Positions 32,561-41,503 are shown, counted from the stretch's first letter. The stretch: 64,000 nucleotides of DNA from Brevibacterium sp. CCUG 69071 (GCF_021023135.1 NZ_PGFV01000010.1:1-64000); one strand, 5' to 3'. Notes: generated by a model from the letters alone, not told the origin. Translations and numbers: made by a program.

Positions 32561-32817
32561 CAGCGCGCTCGATTCGCCTACCGTGAGCCACCTCGGCGAA
32601 CACTGACCGTCTGGTCTCACGGACTCTCACGCAAGCGCGTTGTCCTCCCGGAAAGCCATCGGCATCCGGGCGATGCGGCAATCGGCTGACTCTGCCCGAT
32701 CGTCCAACCCCTGAACCGAGCCTGCTCCGCATGCTCACGGTCTGTGACGATCACCTCTGACTCACCATCATTGCGCTGCCTCGGGTGCCTCCATCTTCAT
32801 TTCTGGAGCGCCATCCC
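32561..32817 (+). promoter_or_regulatory. erm attenuator region with competing stems
   Basis: Downstream of the leader peptide are alternative pairings. CCGTGAG (32581-32587) can pair with CTCACGG (32616-32622), while CGTGAG can instead pair with a second CTCACG (32626-32631). Further on, GCATC/GATGC and CGGGC/GCCCG give overlapping stems before the erm ribosome site (GGAG at 32805-32808). This is the layout of translational or transcriptional attenuation released by ribosome stalling in the leader. Exact folds need computation. Confidence 0.55.
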
Positions 32818-33990
32818 ATGCGACCCCATCCCACACGGACCAGTTCGAACCAGTCCCGCACGGCTCAACCCCGTGCGGCCCAAACCCGTTCCGCCCAGCC
32901 TCATTCCGCCCGATCCTATTCGCGGTTCGGCGGCCGTGAGGAACTAGGGCAGAACTTCCTCCGCTCACGCACCACCATCACCACGATCGCGAACCTTGCC
33001 CGCGCCACCGAGGGCCCCATCCTCGAGATCGGTCCCGGCGCAGGAGCAGTGACCAAGGAGCTGCACCGGCTACGGCGGCCGCTCACGCTCGTGGAACTCG
33101 ACGAAACGAGGCTCGATCATCTTGAACAATCATTCCCGCGGGCACGGATCAGGCACGAAGACGCCCTGAGCACCCGGTTCGATCACCCGGTGATCGTCGG
33201 CAATCTGCCCTTCCACCTGACCACACCCATCCTGCGCAGGCTGCTCCGCACCGGCAGATGGCGCCACGCAATCCTGCTCACCCAATGGGAAGTCGCCCGC
33301 AAACGTGCCGGAATCGGCGGATCGACCATGCTGACCGCCCAATGGTCTCCCTGGTTCGACTTCCGCCTCATCGAACGCGTACCGGCCCACGCGTTCACCC
33401 CGAAACCCAGCGTCGACGGTGGGATCCTCACCATCGATCGCTGTTCACCGGGGCTGATCCCGCATCGGCTCCGGTCGGATTATCAGCAGTTCGTCCACTC
33501 GGTCTTCACCGGCCGTGGGCGAGGGATGAAAGGAATCCTGTCGACGATGAGCATCACCGACAAGCAGCACCTGCACACGACCATGGACCGCAACGACGTC
33601 AGAGGAGACACCTTGCCCCGCGACCTCACACCCCAGCAGTGGACCGGACTGTACACCGAGCTCACCAGCGACAACACCACATCGAAGAAGGGAACGACCA
33701 TGCGAAACAGTAAGAATCAGAAGAGCGACACCCCCAAGAAGAACCCCGCCAAGACGGCCGGGGTCTTCCCCGCCACCGACGTTCCCGAGAAGCCGGTGAT
33801 CACCGGCGAACTGCCGATCATCGGCGCCGAGGAATCGGTGGAGAAGCTCACGGCCCCGATCCCCGGCCTCGACGCCAAGGCGAAGGGCCGTGACAAGGGC
33901 AACCTCCAAGCCGAACGCGGCTTCATGCCCCAGCATCAGAAGCCGCAGCAGCCCCAGCCGAGGTGGAATCTGCCCAGACGACAAGGCTGA
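32818..33990 (+). CDS. erm: Erm-type 23S rRNA adenine N6-methyltransferase
   Basis: Methylates A2058 of 23S rRNA and confers macrolide-lincosamide-streptogramin B resistance. The core has GQNFL, the SAM motif EIGPGAGAVT, HEDAL and the catalytic GNLPFH near residue 127, in the order of Erm(E)/Erm(X)-like enzymes. The N-terminus is a Thr/Gln/Arg-rich tail of about 40 residues. The core ends near residue 294, followed by an unusual 96-residue Lys/Pro/Gln-rich tail that starts with an in-frame ATG at 33700 behind AAGAAGGGA. A leader peptide and attenuator precede the gene; a 14-bp hairpin ends it. Confidence 0.92.
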   Translation: MRPHPTRTSSNQSRTAQPRAAQTRSAQPHSARSYSRFGGREELGQNFLRSRTTITTIANLARATEGPILEIGPGAGAVTKELHRLRRPLTLVELDETRLDHLEQSFPRARIRHEDALSTRFDHPVIVGNLPFHLTTPILRRLLRTGRWRHAILLTQWEVARKRAGIGGSTMLTAQWSPWFDFRLIERVPAHAFTPKPSVDGGILTIDRCSPGLIPHRLRSDYQQFVHSVFTGRGRGMKGILSTMSITDKQHLHTTMDRNDVRGDTLPRDLTPQQWTGLYTELTSDNTTSKKGTTMRNSKNQKSDTPKKNPAKTAGVFPATDVPEKPVITGELPIIGAEESVEKLTAPIPGLDAKAKGRDKGNLQAERGFMPQHQKPQQPQPRWNLPRRQG

Positions 33991-34022
33991 GCCGACTGCA
34001 CCCGTGGGCTGCACCCCCGCAA

Positions 34023-34059
34023 GGACACGTGGGCACTGCTACATCGTGCCCACGTGTCC
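34023..34059 (+). terminator. Strong terminator after erm
   Basis: Two perfectly complementary 14-base arms (34023-34036 and 34046-34059, GGACACGTGGGCAC and complement) with a 9-base loop lie 32 bp after the erm stop. It is the strongest hairpin in this part of the window. Confidence 0.85.
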
Positions 34060-34217
34060 ATCATCACAGCCCGATCCTCGGTGCCTGAGCGCAGCAGACA
34101 CCACCCCGGCCAGCCTCGCCGCATACCAGCTGACCTGGAATTTCACGTAAACCGCCAGCGAACTGCAGCAAATGTGCATCCAGATTTCCTTGCCGCCAGA
34201 ACATTAATTCACCCGCC

Positions 34218-34249
34218 GTTCACCTTGCTCGTAACCTTCAGGTCATTCG
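34218..34249 (+). promoter_or_regulatory. Possible PHO box upstream of the phosphate permease
   Basis: GTTCACC, GTAACC and GGTCATTC follow each other at 11-12-base intervals. PhoP of Streptomyces and Corynebacterium binds direct repeats of about 11 bp with a GTTCA core, so this is compatible but imperfect. It lies 60-90 bp before the permease start. The rest of the 319-bp gap from 33991 holds the erm terminator and nothing else I can identify. Confidence 0.35.
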
Positions 34250-34309
34250 GCCTGAGAACCATGGAAGGAGACCGAGACCTCGCTCCACGTCCCCAGCAAG
34301 GAGATCTGA

Positions 34310-35812
34310 ATGACCCAGGTTCTGGCCCCGGAAAGGTTCTCTCCGGCGCGCGCCGTCGGCCGCAGCAATGATCGTCTCTGGCACCTCGCGTTCGGCGTCC
34401 TGCTCGCCATCACCCTCATCGCCTTCACCCTGTGGTCCTTCGACTTCGTCGGTCGAGATGCGCCGCGCATGGTACTGATCACGACGATCCTCTTCGGTGC
34501 GTTCATGGCGTTCAACATCGGCGGCAACGATGTGGCGAACTCCTTCGGCACCTCGGTGGGCGCGGGCACACTGACGATGAAGCAGGCGCTTCTCGTCGCA
34601 GCTGTTTTCGAGGTCAGCGGCGCCCTGCTCGCCGGAGGCGAGGTCACCGACACTGTCAAGAGCGGCATCGTCGACCTCGGCGCTGTCGCACTCAACCCGA
34701 TGGATTTCGCCTTCATCATGATGGCCGCTCTCCTCGGCGCCGCAGTCTGGCTGCTGCTGGCGACCCGGATGGGCTGGCCCGTTTCGACCACGCACTCGAT
34801 CATCGGCGGAATCATCGGAGCTTCCCTGACCATCGGCTTTGTCACCGGCACCGGCTCAATGGCCATGGTTCAATGGTCCGAGGTCGGCCAGATTGCGATC
34901 TCCTGGGTCCTCTCCCCCGTGCTCGGCGGCCTCGTCGCCTTCCTCATCTACGGAGCGATCAAGAAGTACGTACTCGGCAGCGCTCTGTCCCACACGCTCA
35001 AGCCGCACATGCTGGTGACGACCCCGAGCACCGGCCACGCCACCGACCCTGATTCCGGGGCCGATGACCGGACCACGCGCCCGAGCGGAACCGACATCGG
35101 AACGCACTCGGCACTGCAGCGCTGGGTTCCACTCATCGCCGCCGCCGGGGCCGTGATCATCACCGCGATGCTCCTGTTCAAGGGTCTGAAGAACCTCGAC
35201 ATGGGCGTGAGCACCTTCGGCGGCGTCCTCGTCATGGCGATGATCGGCATAGCAGTGTGGATGGCTGTCTTCGTGTTCGCCAAGACCCTGCGCAAGCAGA
35301 CTGTGCCCAGGGCGACCTACATCTTGTTCTCCTGGATGCAAGTATTCACGGCCTCGGTCTTCGCCTTCAGCCACGGATCCAATGACATCGCCAACGCGAT
35401 CGGACCCTTCGCAGCGGTCCTCGACGTGCTCCGGACCGACAGCATCAGCGCCGAGGCGACCGTCCCGTTCGCGGCAATGCTCACGTGTGGAATCGCACTC
35501 ATCGCTGGACTGTGGTTCATCGGCCGCAAGGTCATCTCCACCGTCGGGACAAAACTCACGGAGATCCACCCGGCTTCCGGATTCGCCGCCGAGCTCGCTG
35601 CCGCGGCCGTTGTCATGGCGGCCTCGATCAGTGGACTTCCCGTTTCGTCGACACATATCCTCATCGGTGCGATCATCGGCGTCGGACTCGTCAATCGCTC
35701 GGCGAACTGGCAGCTGATGAAGCCGATCGCCATGGCCTGGGTGATCACCCTGCCCGCCGCTGCGACCATCGGTGCCGCAGGTGTCCTCTGCCTCCGCGCA
35801 CTGCTCGGCTGA
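34310..35812 (+). CDS. pitA: PiT-family inorganic phosphate transporter
   Basis: A 500-residue secondary transporter with about ten helices and the two PiT signature repeats: [21 protein letters not shown] near residue 68 and [14 protein letters not shown] near 355. Each half also has the paired VSTTHSI/VSSTHIL motif. A hydrophilic central loop of about 40 residues separates the halves. It takes up metal-phosphate or phosphate with protons. AAGGAG precedes the ATG. A direct repeat resembling a PHO box lies upstream. Confidence 0.93.
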   Translation: MTQVLAPERFSPARAVGRSNDRLWHLAFGVLLAITLIAFTLWSFDFVGRDAPRMVLITTILFGAFMAFNIGGNDVANSFGTSVGAGTLTMKQALLVAAVFEVSGALLAGGEVTDTVKSGIVDLGAVALNPMDFAFIMMAALLGAAVWLLLATRMGWPVSTTHSIIGGIIGASLTIGFVTGTGSMAMVQWSEVGQIAISWVLSPVLGGLVAFLIYGAIKKYVLGSALSHTLKPHMLVTTPSTGHATDPDSGADDRTTRPSGTDIGTHSALQRWVPLIAAAGAVIITAMLLFKGLKNLDMGVSTFGGVLVMAMIGIAVWMAVFVFAKTLRKQTVPRATYILFSWMQVFTASVFAFSHGSNDIANAIGPFAAVLDVLRTDSISAEATVPFAAMLTCGIALIAGLWFIGRKVISTVGTKLTEIHPASGFAAELAAAAVVMAASISGLPVSSTHILIGAIIGVGLVNRSANWQLMKPIAMAWVITLPAAATIGAAGVLCLRALLG

Positions 35813-35881
35813 CGCGCGCTCAATCGGCGTCGAACGACTCACCCAGAACTGCGGAAGCGTCGCCCCTTCCGTCCCCGGTGC

Positions 35882-36556
35882 TCAGAGGCCAGGCGTCCGC
35901 CGTCGCAGGTAGACCGCCGTGGCGAACTCTCGCCTCACCGAGTGCATCCGACCGTCGACGACCACCGTCACAGCGGAATCCTCTCCATCGCTGACCTCCA
36001 CGCGCGAACCTGGCACAATATTCGCCTCGGCGAGGTGAGGGAGCACCTCGGGATCGGCGTCGGAGACACGTAGGACATCGTAGGATCCCGGTGCCGCCTC
36101 GGCGAGCAGCAACGACGCATCATGGGACTCGACTCGCCCGTCGGGCCCCGGGATCGGGTCACCGTGCGGGTCGACAGCGGGTCGCCCGAGGAAGTCATCG
36201 ATGCGGTCGATGAGCCGGTCGGAGACGGCGTGTTCGAGGGACTCGGCCTCACCGTGGACTTCGTCCCAGCCGTAGCCGAGCGACTCGACGAGGAAGGTCT
36301 CGATCAGCCGATGCCGACGGACCATCGACAGAGCGAGAATCTCCCCTTCGGAGGTGAGAACTGGAGGCTTGTAGGGGACCCGAGCGACGAGTCCGAGTTC
36401 GTCGAGGCGCTTGAGGACCTCGGTGACATTGGCCTTCGTGGTCCCGAAGCGGTTCGCCAGCTCGGTCGCGGTCATCGGCGTCCCGCCCCATTCCTGGGCT
36501 GACCAGATCACTTTGAGATAGTCCTGGCTGACCTCGGACACTTCGCCTGCACGCAT
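35882..36556 (-). CDS. mntR: DtxR/MntR-family metal-dependent repressor
   Basis: A 224-residue regulator with the three-domain DtxR layout: winged helix (SQDYLKVIWSAQEWGG, TELANRFGTTKANVTEVLKRLDELGLV), metal-binding and dimerisation helices (RRHRLIETFLVESLGYGWDEVHGEAESLEHAVSD) and a C-terminal SH3-like FeoA domain. The metal-site residue after LVESLGY follows the MntR-like branch less certainly than IdeR. The nearby mntH with a dyad operator argues for manganese. The ATG at 36556 is chosen; AATACT ends 6 bases upstream. Confidence 0.83.
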   Translation of the reverse strand: MRAGEVSEVSQDYLKVIWSAQEWGGTPMTATELANRFGTTKANVTEVLKRLDELGLVARVPYKPPVLTSEGEILALSMVRRHRLIETFLVESLGYGWDEVHGEAESLEHAVSDRLIDRIDDFLGRPAVDPHGDPIPGPDGRVESHDASLLLAEAAPGSYDVLRVSDADPEVLPHLAEANIVPGSRVEVSDGEDSAVTVVVDGRMHSVRREFATAVYLRRRTPGL

Positions 36557-36652
36557 GAGTTCAGTATTCCATGGACGATCAGACACAGATGTTGCCAAAC
36601 GATTACCTGGCATCCGATGCGTCACCGAGGCGACCCTGCCAGAATCACAGAC

Positions 36653-37195
36653 ATGACCTCCCACCCCCTTCCATCCGATTCGGATCCCCCGACCGGCGAA
36701 TCCGACTTCGGTCGACCGGCGACGGCATGGCCTGAGAAGCTCGGCAGTGCCTTGCTCGACTTCGTTCGGTCGACTCTGCTCACGTTCCGCCGCAATGCGG
36801 AAACACGTCAGATAGGGGCCCGAGGACCAGCGCCGCGCCGACCGACAGGCCTTTGGGCCGGGCTCCGGCCGTCGGCCTCGACCAACCTGTTCCAGCCACG
36901 CGAGATCGAGTACGCGCGACTGCAGAGCCTGCCTCCTTCCGACTCAGACCTGCTCATCCTCACCGATCTGCGGATCATGCGCGTGCGCACCGATGCCGAG
37001 GGTGCCGTCGTTCAGCTCTCTCAAGCCGCTCTGCGGCAGGTCGTGATCGCTCGTGCAGAGGACAATCACGGTCATGCGTGTGTAGGCATCGAATTCCACG
37101 TCGGTTCGTCGATGCGTCTCGAGAGGACGACTCCGGCCGAGGCGCGACGTTTCATCACCGCCGTCACCGAGGTGGTCGACCGGCTGCGAACCTGA
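36653..37195 (+). CDS. Conserved-looking hypothetical protein, possibly PH-like
   Basis: A 180-residue soluble protein without a recognised family. The N-terminal 85 residues are Pro/Arg/Ser-rich and probably disordered. Residues about 90-180 (LTDLRIMRVRTDAEG, LRQVVIARAEDN, then FITAVTEVVDRLR) have the alternating strand pattern and terminal helix of bacterial PH-like domains, which is only a suggestion. CAGAAT ends 7 bases before the ATG, consistent with leaderless expression. It is divergent from the DtxR-type gene across 96 bp. Confidence 0.6.
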   Translation: MTSHPLPSDSDPPTGESDFGRPATAWPEKLGSALLDFVRSTLLTFRRNAETRQIGARGPAPRRPTGLWAGLRPSASTNLFQPREIEYARLQSLPPSDSDLLILTDLRIMRVRTDAEGAVVQLSQAALRQVVIARAEDNHGHACVGIEFHVGSSMRLERTTPAEARRFITAVTEVVDRLRT

Positions 37196-37323
37196 CCACG
37201 GTACCCGGCCCGGTGGGATGAGGTGATGGTCCGCCGTCAGCGACGATCGCTTCCGTCTGATTGCGCCATGGTCGCCGGTCCGCCATAGTCGAAGCAGGGT
37301 CCCACCGCACAGGGAGGTCGACC

Positions 37324-38910
37324 ATGGACTTCGATACGATCACCCAGCTGTTGAGCGCCGGCGACTACACGATCGCCCGTGAGGTGCTCCAACGCGGCTT
37401 CGGCCTGCTCTTCCTCATCGCCTTTCTCTCCGCGTTCAACCAATTCCCGGCCCTCCTCGGCGAGCGCGGCCTGACCCCGGCCCCGAGTTTCATTGCCCGC
37501 ACCACCGCCGCCCAGGCACCGAGCCTCTTCCGCTGGGCACGGTTTGCCTACACCGACCGCAGGCTGCGCCTCGTCTGCGTCCTCGGCATGATCCTCGCCG
37601 CCGCCGTCGTCATCGGACTCCCACAGCTGGGCCCGGTGTGGACACCGGTTCCCGTGTTCCTGGCAATGTGGGGCCTCTATCTTTCGATCTCGTCGATCGG
37701 GCAGCGCTTCTACGGCTTCGGCTGGGAGTCACTGCTCCTCGAGGCCGGATTCCTCGTCGGCTTCCTCGGCTCCCACGAGGCGGCTCCCCCGCTGCTGATG
37801 ATCCTCCTCCTGCGGTGGTTCGTCGTCCGTGTCGAGTTCGGGGCGGGCATGATCAAAATGCGCGGGGACTCCTCCTGGCGCGATCTCACCGCCATGGACT
37901 ACCACCACCAGACTCAGCCGATGCCGGGCCCGCTCAGCCGCCTGGCCCACCTCATGCCCTGGTGGTGGCACCGCGGCGAGACCCTGGGCAGCCACATCGT
38001 CCAGCTCGCGGCCCCCTGGCTGCTCTTCCTCCCGCAGCCCATCGCCTCCTTCGCTGCGGTCGCGATCATCATCACCCAACTCGCGCTCGTCGTTTCGGGC
38101 AACTATGCCTGGCTGAACTGGGCGACGATCATCCTCGCCGTCTCCGGGATGAGTGATTCCTTCTTCCGGTGGATCAGCGGCGGGCCGTTCCCCGAGTGGG
38201 GCTGGCAATCGATTATCGACCGACCCACAGGCGCCGATGCGGGAACCGGGTCATCCGGCACCGAGGTCGCCGCGGGCTCCGGCGGAGACCTGAGCGCCGC
38301 GGCGGGCGCGTCGCCGCTGTGGTGGCCCATCCTCGTCGCCGTGTTCGTCGTCTGGCAGTGCTGGCTGAACATCCCGGCCCTGCGCAACCTCTTCTCCTCC
38401 CACCAGCTGATGAACGCGAGCTTCAACCGGTGGGGTCTCGGCAATGCCTACGGTGCCTTCGGGTCGATGACCGAGACCCGCGAGGAGATCATCATCGAAG
38501 GCACCCTCGACCCCGAGGGTGCGGCCGGCTGGAAGGAGTACGAGTTCAAAGGCAAACCGGGCGATGTCACCCGCCGCGGACCGATTGTCGCGCCCTACCA
38601 TCTGCGGCTGGATTGGCTGATGTGGTTCGCCGCGCTCGGCGACTGTCGACAGGCCTGGTTCTCCCGCCTGCTCGAGAAGATCGGCTCCGGCGATCCGCAG
38701 ATCCGCCGACTCATGGGCCGCGACCCCTTCGCCGGTCGGGCCCCAGCGCTCATCCGCGTCCGGGTCTTCACCTACCGCTACGCCACCGCCGACGAACGCC
38801 GCGAAGCCGCTGCCGCCGGTCGGCCCCGCCCGTGGTGGGTGCGATCGGACCCGCGGACGCTGCTGCCACCGACGTCCGCTACTCGACGCCGAGGGCCAGG
38901 AGCACGATGA
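37324..38910 (+). CDS. Lipase-maturation-factor-family membrane protein
   Basis: A 528-residue multispanning protein matching the LMF family: GFGWESLLLEAGFL, VRVEFGAGMIKMRGDSSWRDLTAMDYHHQTQPMP and the C-terminal FGSMTETREEIIIEGT and YEFKGKPGD blocks are typical. In vertebrates LMF1 helps fold lipases; the bacterial role is unknown. A Gly/Ser/Ala-rich loop lies near residues 303-330. GGGAGG precedes the ATG. Its last 32 bases overlap the end of the convergent mntH gene. Confidence 0.82.
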   Translation: MDFDTITQLLSAGDYTIAREVLQRGFGLLFLIAFLSAFNQFPALLGERGLTPAPSFIARTTAAQAPSLFRWARFAYTDRRLRLVCVLGMILAAAVVIGLPQLGPVWTPVPVFLAMWGLYLSISSIGQRFYGFGWESLLLEAGFLVGFLGSHEAAPPLLMILLLRWFVVRVEFGAGMIKMRGDSSWRDLTAMDYHHQTQPMPGPLSRLAHLMPWWWHRGETLGSHIVQLAAPWLLFLPQPIASFAAVAIIITQLALVVSGNYAWLNWATIILAVSGMSDSFFRWISGGPFPEWGWQSIIDRPTGADAGTGSSGTEVAAGSGGDLSAAAGASPLWWPILVAVFVVWQCWLNIPALRNLFSSHQLMNASFNRWGLGNAYGAFGSMTETREEIIIEGTLDPEGAAGWKEYEFKGKPGDVTRRGPIVAPYHLRLDWLMWFAALGDCRQAWFSRLLEKIGSGDPQIRRLMGRDPFAGRAPALIRVRVFTYRYATADERREAAAAGRPRPWWVRSDPRTLLPPTSATRRRGPGAR

Positions 38911-40165
38911 GGACGACGTTGAGGGCGATGATGAGCGCCGAGGCGGCCACCGCGGCAACCGTGATCCACCGGCCGTTCGCGTACTGACCCATCACCGCGC
39001 GGCTGGTGGTGAGCTTGACCAGGGGGATCATCGCGAACGGGATGCCGAGGCTGAGCACGACCTGGCTGAGCACGAGCGACCACGTGGGGTCGGCGCCGAT
39101 GCCGAGCACGATGAGCGCGGGGATCATCGTCACCGCCCGCTGCCACACGATCGGGATGTTCACCCGCAGCAGTCCCTGCATAATCGAGGCCCCGGCGTAG
39201 GAGCCGACCGCGCTCGAGGCCAGGCCCGAGGCGAGGAGTCCGATGCCGAAGAAGAGACCGACGACCTCGCCGAGGTTGGCCGTGACCACCGCATGAGCGC
39301 CCTCGATCGTGTCGGTGCCATCCTGACCGCGCAGCGAGGCGGCGGCGAGCAGCAGCATCGCGATGTTGACCGACCCGGCGATGACGAGGGAGAGCACGAC
39401 GTCCCAGCGGCTGGCCCGCAGCAGCTGCGGGATCGAGGCCCGCGGCGACCTGCCGTGGCGGTCGACGGACAGCGCCGAGTGCAGGTAGATGGCGTGGGGC
39501 ATGACAGTGGCGCCGAGCATGCTCGCGGCGAGCACGACCGAGTTCGTGCCTTCGAGCCTCGGCACGATTCCACCCGCGGCTTGCCCCCAATTCACATCCC
39601 CGACGAACAGGCCTGCTAGAAATCCAATGGCGATGATCGCCAGCAGGGCGATGATGACGGTCTCGAAGGGACGCTGACCGCGTGTGGACTGGATCGAGAG
39701 CAGGAACAGGGAGACGACTCCGACGATGACGCCGCCGAGGAGCAGCGGCAGGTCGAAGAGGATCTTCAGGGCGATGGCTCCGCCGATGACCTCGGCGAGG
39801 TCGGTGGCGATGGCGACGATCTCGGCCTGCCCCCAGTACGCCAGGCGCGACCGCCGGCTCAGCCGTTTGCCGAGGATGCCGGGCAGGGACTGGCCGGAGA
39901 CGAGGCCGAGCTTCGAGGACAGGTATTGGACGAGCACCGCGATGAGGTTCGCGGCCACGAGCACCCACACCAGCAGGTATCCGTATTCGGCTCCCGCCGT
40001 GAGGTTGGCCGCGACATTGCCCGGGTCGACATAGGCGATGGCGGCGACGAAGGCGGGGCCGAGCAGCGCGATCGTCGGGATCTTCCGCTTGGCAGGTTTG
40101 TCGCTCGGCTGCGCCGAGGTGGCACCGAGGCCGGATGGAGCTGCTGCGGAAGGTTTGCGCGTCAT
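38879..40165 (-). CDS. mntH: NRAMP-family manganese/divalent metal transporter
   Basis: A 428-residue proton-coupled importer of Mn2+ (and Fe2+). The metal-site motif DPGN in AYVDPGNVAANLTAG near residue 47 and GATVMPHAIYLHSAL near 230 are both intact, with about eleven helices. The start at 40165 is chosen since a perfect dyad sits three bases upstream and the preceding in-frame sequence is Arg-rich non-coding. The dyad and the DtxR/MntR-type gene 3.6 kb away point to manganese repression. Confidence 0.94.
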   Translation of the reverse strand: MTRKPSAAAPSGLGATSAQPSDKPAKRKIPTIALLGPAFVAAIAYVDPGNVAANLTAGAEYGYLLVWVLVAANLIAVLVQYLSSKLGLVSGQSLPGILGKRLSRRSRLAYWGQAEIVAIATDLAEVIGGAIALKILFDLPLLLGGVIVGVVSLFLLSIQSTRGQRPFETVIIALLAIIAIGFLAGLFVGDVNWGQAAGGIVPRLEGTNSVVLAASMLGATVMPHAIYLHSALSVDRHGRSPRASIPQLLRASRWDVVLSLVIAGSVNIAMLLLAAASLRGQDGTDTIEGAHAVVTANLGEVVGLFFGIGLLASGLASSAVGSYAGASIMQGLLRVNIPIVWQRAVTMIPALIVLGIGADPTWSLVLSQVVLSLGIPFAMIPLVKLTTSRAVMGQYANGRWITVAAVAASALIIALNVVLIVLLALGVE

Positions 40166-40167
40166 AG

Positions 40168-40185
40168 AGTTAAGGTACATTAACT
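40168..40185 (-). promoter_or_regulatory. MntR-box-like dyad at the mntH start
   Basis: AGTTAA-GGTACA-TTAACT is a perfect 6-bp inverted repeat with a 6-base spacer in an AT-rich island directly before the mntH start codon. Size and symmetry fit DtxR-family operators. A bound repressor would block both initiation and clearance. No identical copy appears in front of the DtxR-type gene itself, where only TGCCA-N10-TGGCA (36593-36612) is seen. Confidence 0.6.
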
Positions 40186-40364
40186 TTCTTCGGCGGGCAA
40201 AACTTCTCGGACTCTCGCGCGGCGGGGATCGACCGCTCCTCCGCTCGCCCGTGCCGACTCGCTTCCACTGCCCGCACTCTGCTCCACTGCCCGCAGTCCA
40301 CTGCACCGCGCGCACTCTGCGCATACCCCTGGTAACTGAACACGGAAAGGCATACGATTCGATC

Positions 40365-41099
40365 ATGGTCAGTGAACATGTTCAGTCACGGTCGTCGCGA
40401 CGGCTGCGCACCGAGGAGAAGATCATCTCCGCGGCCGCTGCGCTCTTCCTCGAGCACGGATACCGGGCGACGACCGTGCGATCCATCGCCCAGTCCGCCG
40501 AGGTGTCGGTCGGTCGGGTGATGTCCGCCGGTGACAAGGACGTCCTCCTCGTTCGCTGCTTCGACCGCTGGATCGGTCAGCTCCAATCCGGGACCTACGT
40601 TTCCCCGGCTCCAACGAAACCGCGGTCGAGCGCCGAGGCAGGGGCGGGCGCCGAGGCAGGGGCCACCTCGACGAGGACGGCCCCCGACGGGACCGGCTCA
40701 GGCGGAACTGGCTCGGCTAGGACCACCTCGGCGAGCCCGCGCTCCGGCGAACGGCCGTCCGCGGTGCAGTCCCACCTGCTCGGCATCTTCTTGCCGTTCC
40801 TCGAATTCTTCGCCTCCCATGAGGACCTCTCGCGTGACTATGCCGCGGCACTGATGCGGGTGCGCGGGAAGCCGGAGGTCTTCGACAGCCTCGCCCTCGA
40901 CCTGCAGGAGCAACTCGTGTCGAGCCTGACCTCGATCGGCATCGGCGAGGACTACGCCCGGGCGAGCGCCTCGGCGCTCTACGACTCATACCTCGGGATC
41001 CTCTTCCGGTGGGCGGCGAGCACCATGTCCCTGGACGAGGCGATCGATGCGCTGCTCGGCATCATCGCCTTCCACACTCGCTTCGGAGGCCCCCGATGA
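40365..41099 (+). CDS. TetR-family transcriptional regulator
   Basis: The N-terminal helix-turn-helix is clear: RTEEKIISAAAALFLEHGYRATTVRSIAQSAEVSVGRV. The ligand domain begins after an unusually long, repetitive Ala/Gly/Thr/Ser-rich linker at about residues 80-135. TACGAT ends 6 bases before the ATG at 40365, supporting this start and a leaderless mRNA. A 12-bp palindrome overlaps the first codons, suggesting autorepression. The stop overlaps the next start (ATGA), so the DoxX-like gene is the likely target. Confidence 0.87.
   Translation: MVSEHVQSRSSRRLRTEEKIISAAAALFLEHGYRATTVRSIAQSAEVSVGRVMSAGDKDVLLVRCFDRWIGQLQSGTYVSPAPTKPRSSAEAGAGAEAGATSTRTAPDGTGSGGTGSARTTSASPRSGERPSAVQSHLLGIFLPFLEFFASHEDLSRDYAAALMRVRGKPEVFDSLALDLQEQLVSSLTSIGIGEDYARASASALYDSYLGILFRWAASTMSLDEAIDALLGIIAFHTRFGGPR
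40373..40384 (+). promoter_or_regulatory. Palindrome TGAACATGTTCA in the TetR gene start
   Basis: A perfect 12-bp palindrome (extended to 16 bp with one mismatch) covers codons 3-7 of the TetR gene. A half-like copy, CTGAACA, occurs at 40336-40342 before the start. Position and symmetry fit an autoregulatory operator just downstream of transcription start. Confidence 0.45.
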
Positions 41100-41503
41100 C
41101 ACTGCTGTCCGAGTCGCTGCCGCTGGGGTCGATGCCGTTGGGGTCGACGCTTCTGCCGGATCCCGTCTGGCCGGTCATCGTCATGGCCATCATCGTCTTC
41201 GGCGACGGCCTGATGACCTTCCGGCCACCCAGAGCCATCGCCGCGTGCCTCGACGGGGTCGGTCTGCCCCGCGACTGGTGGTGGGTGCTCGCAGTGGTGA
41301 AGTTCCTGGCCGCGGCCGGGCTGATCGTCGGGATCTGGGTGCCGGGAGTCGGACTCTCGGCGGTGGTCGGGCTCATCGTCTACTTCCTCACTGCGGCGAT
41401 AGCGCATGTGCGGGCTCGCTACATCGGCCGAGATCTGTGGATCAACTGCCTCGGGCTGCTCGCGCTCAACGTGCTCATCTTCATCTTCTGCTTCCTCCTC
41501 TGA
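41096..41503 (+). CDS. DoxX-like four-helix membrane protein
   Basis: A 135-residue protein with four hydrophobic segments (VIVMAIIVFGDGLMTF, WVLAVVKFLAAAGLIVGIW, LSAVVGLIVYFLTAAIAHV, CLGLLALNVLIFIFCFLL), the layout of the DoxX/DoxD-like family. The K-FLAAAGLI-GIWVP pattern on the second helix is typical. Starts inside the stop of the TetR gene, so it is coupled to and probably controlled by it. Related proteins are linked to thiol or redox stress, which is not shown here. Confidence 0.72.
   Translation: MTLLSESLPLGSMPLGSTLLPDPVWPVIVMAIIVFGDGLMTFRPPRAIAACLDGVGLPRDWWWVLAVVKFLAAAGLIVGIWVPGVGLSAVVGLIVYFLTAAIAHVRARYIGRDLWINCLGLLALNVLIFIFCFLL

Noticed and set aside
40600..40760. Frameshift suspected in the TetR gene because of its repetitive linker
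   Set aside because: Both flanking TetR domains are in the same frame and the segment is open throughout, so it is a low-complexity linker, not a frameshift.
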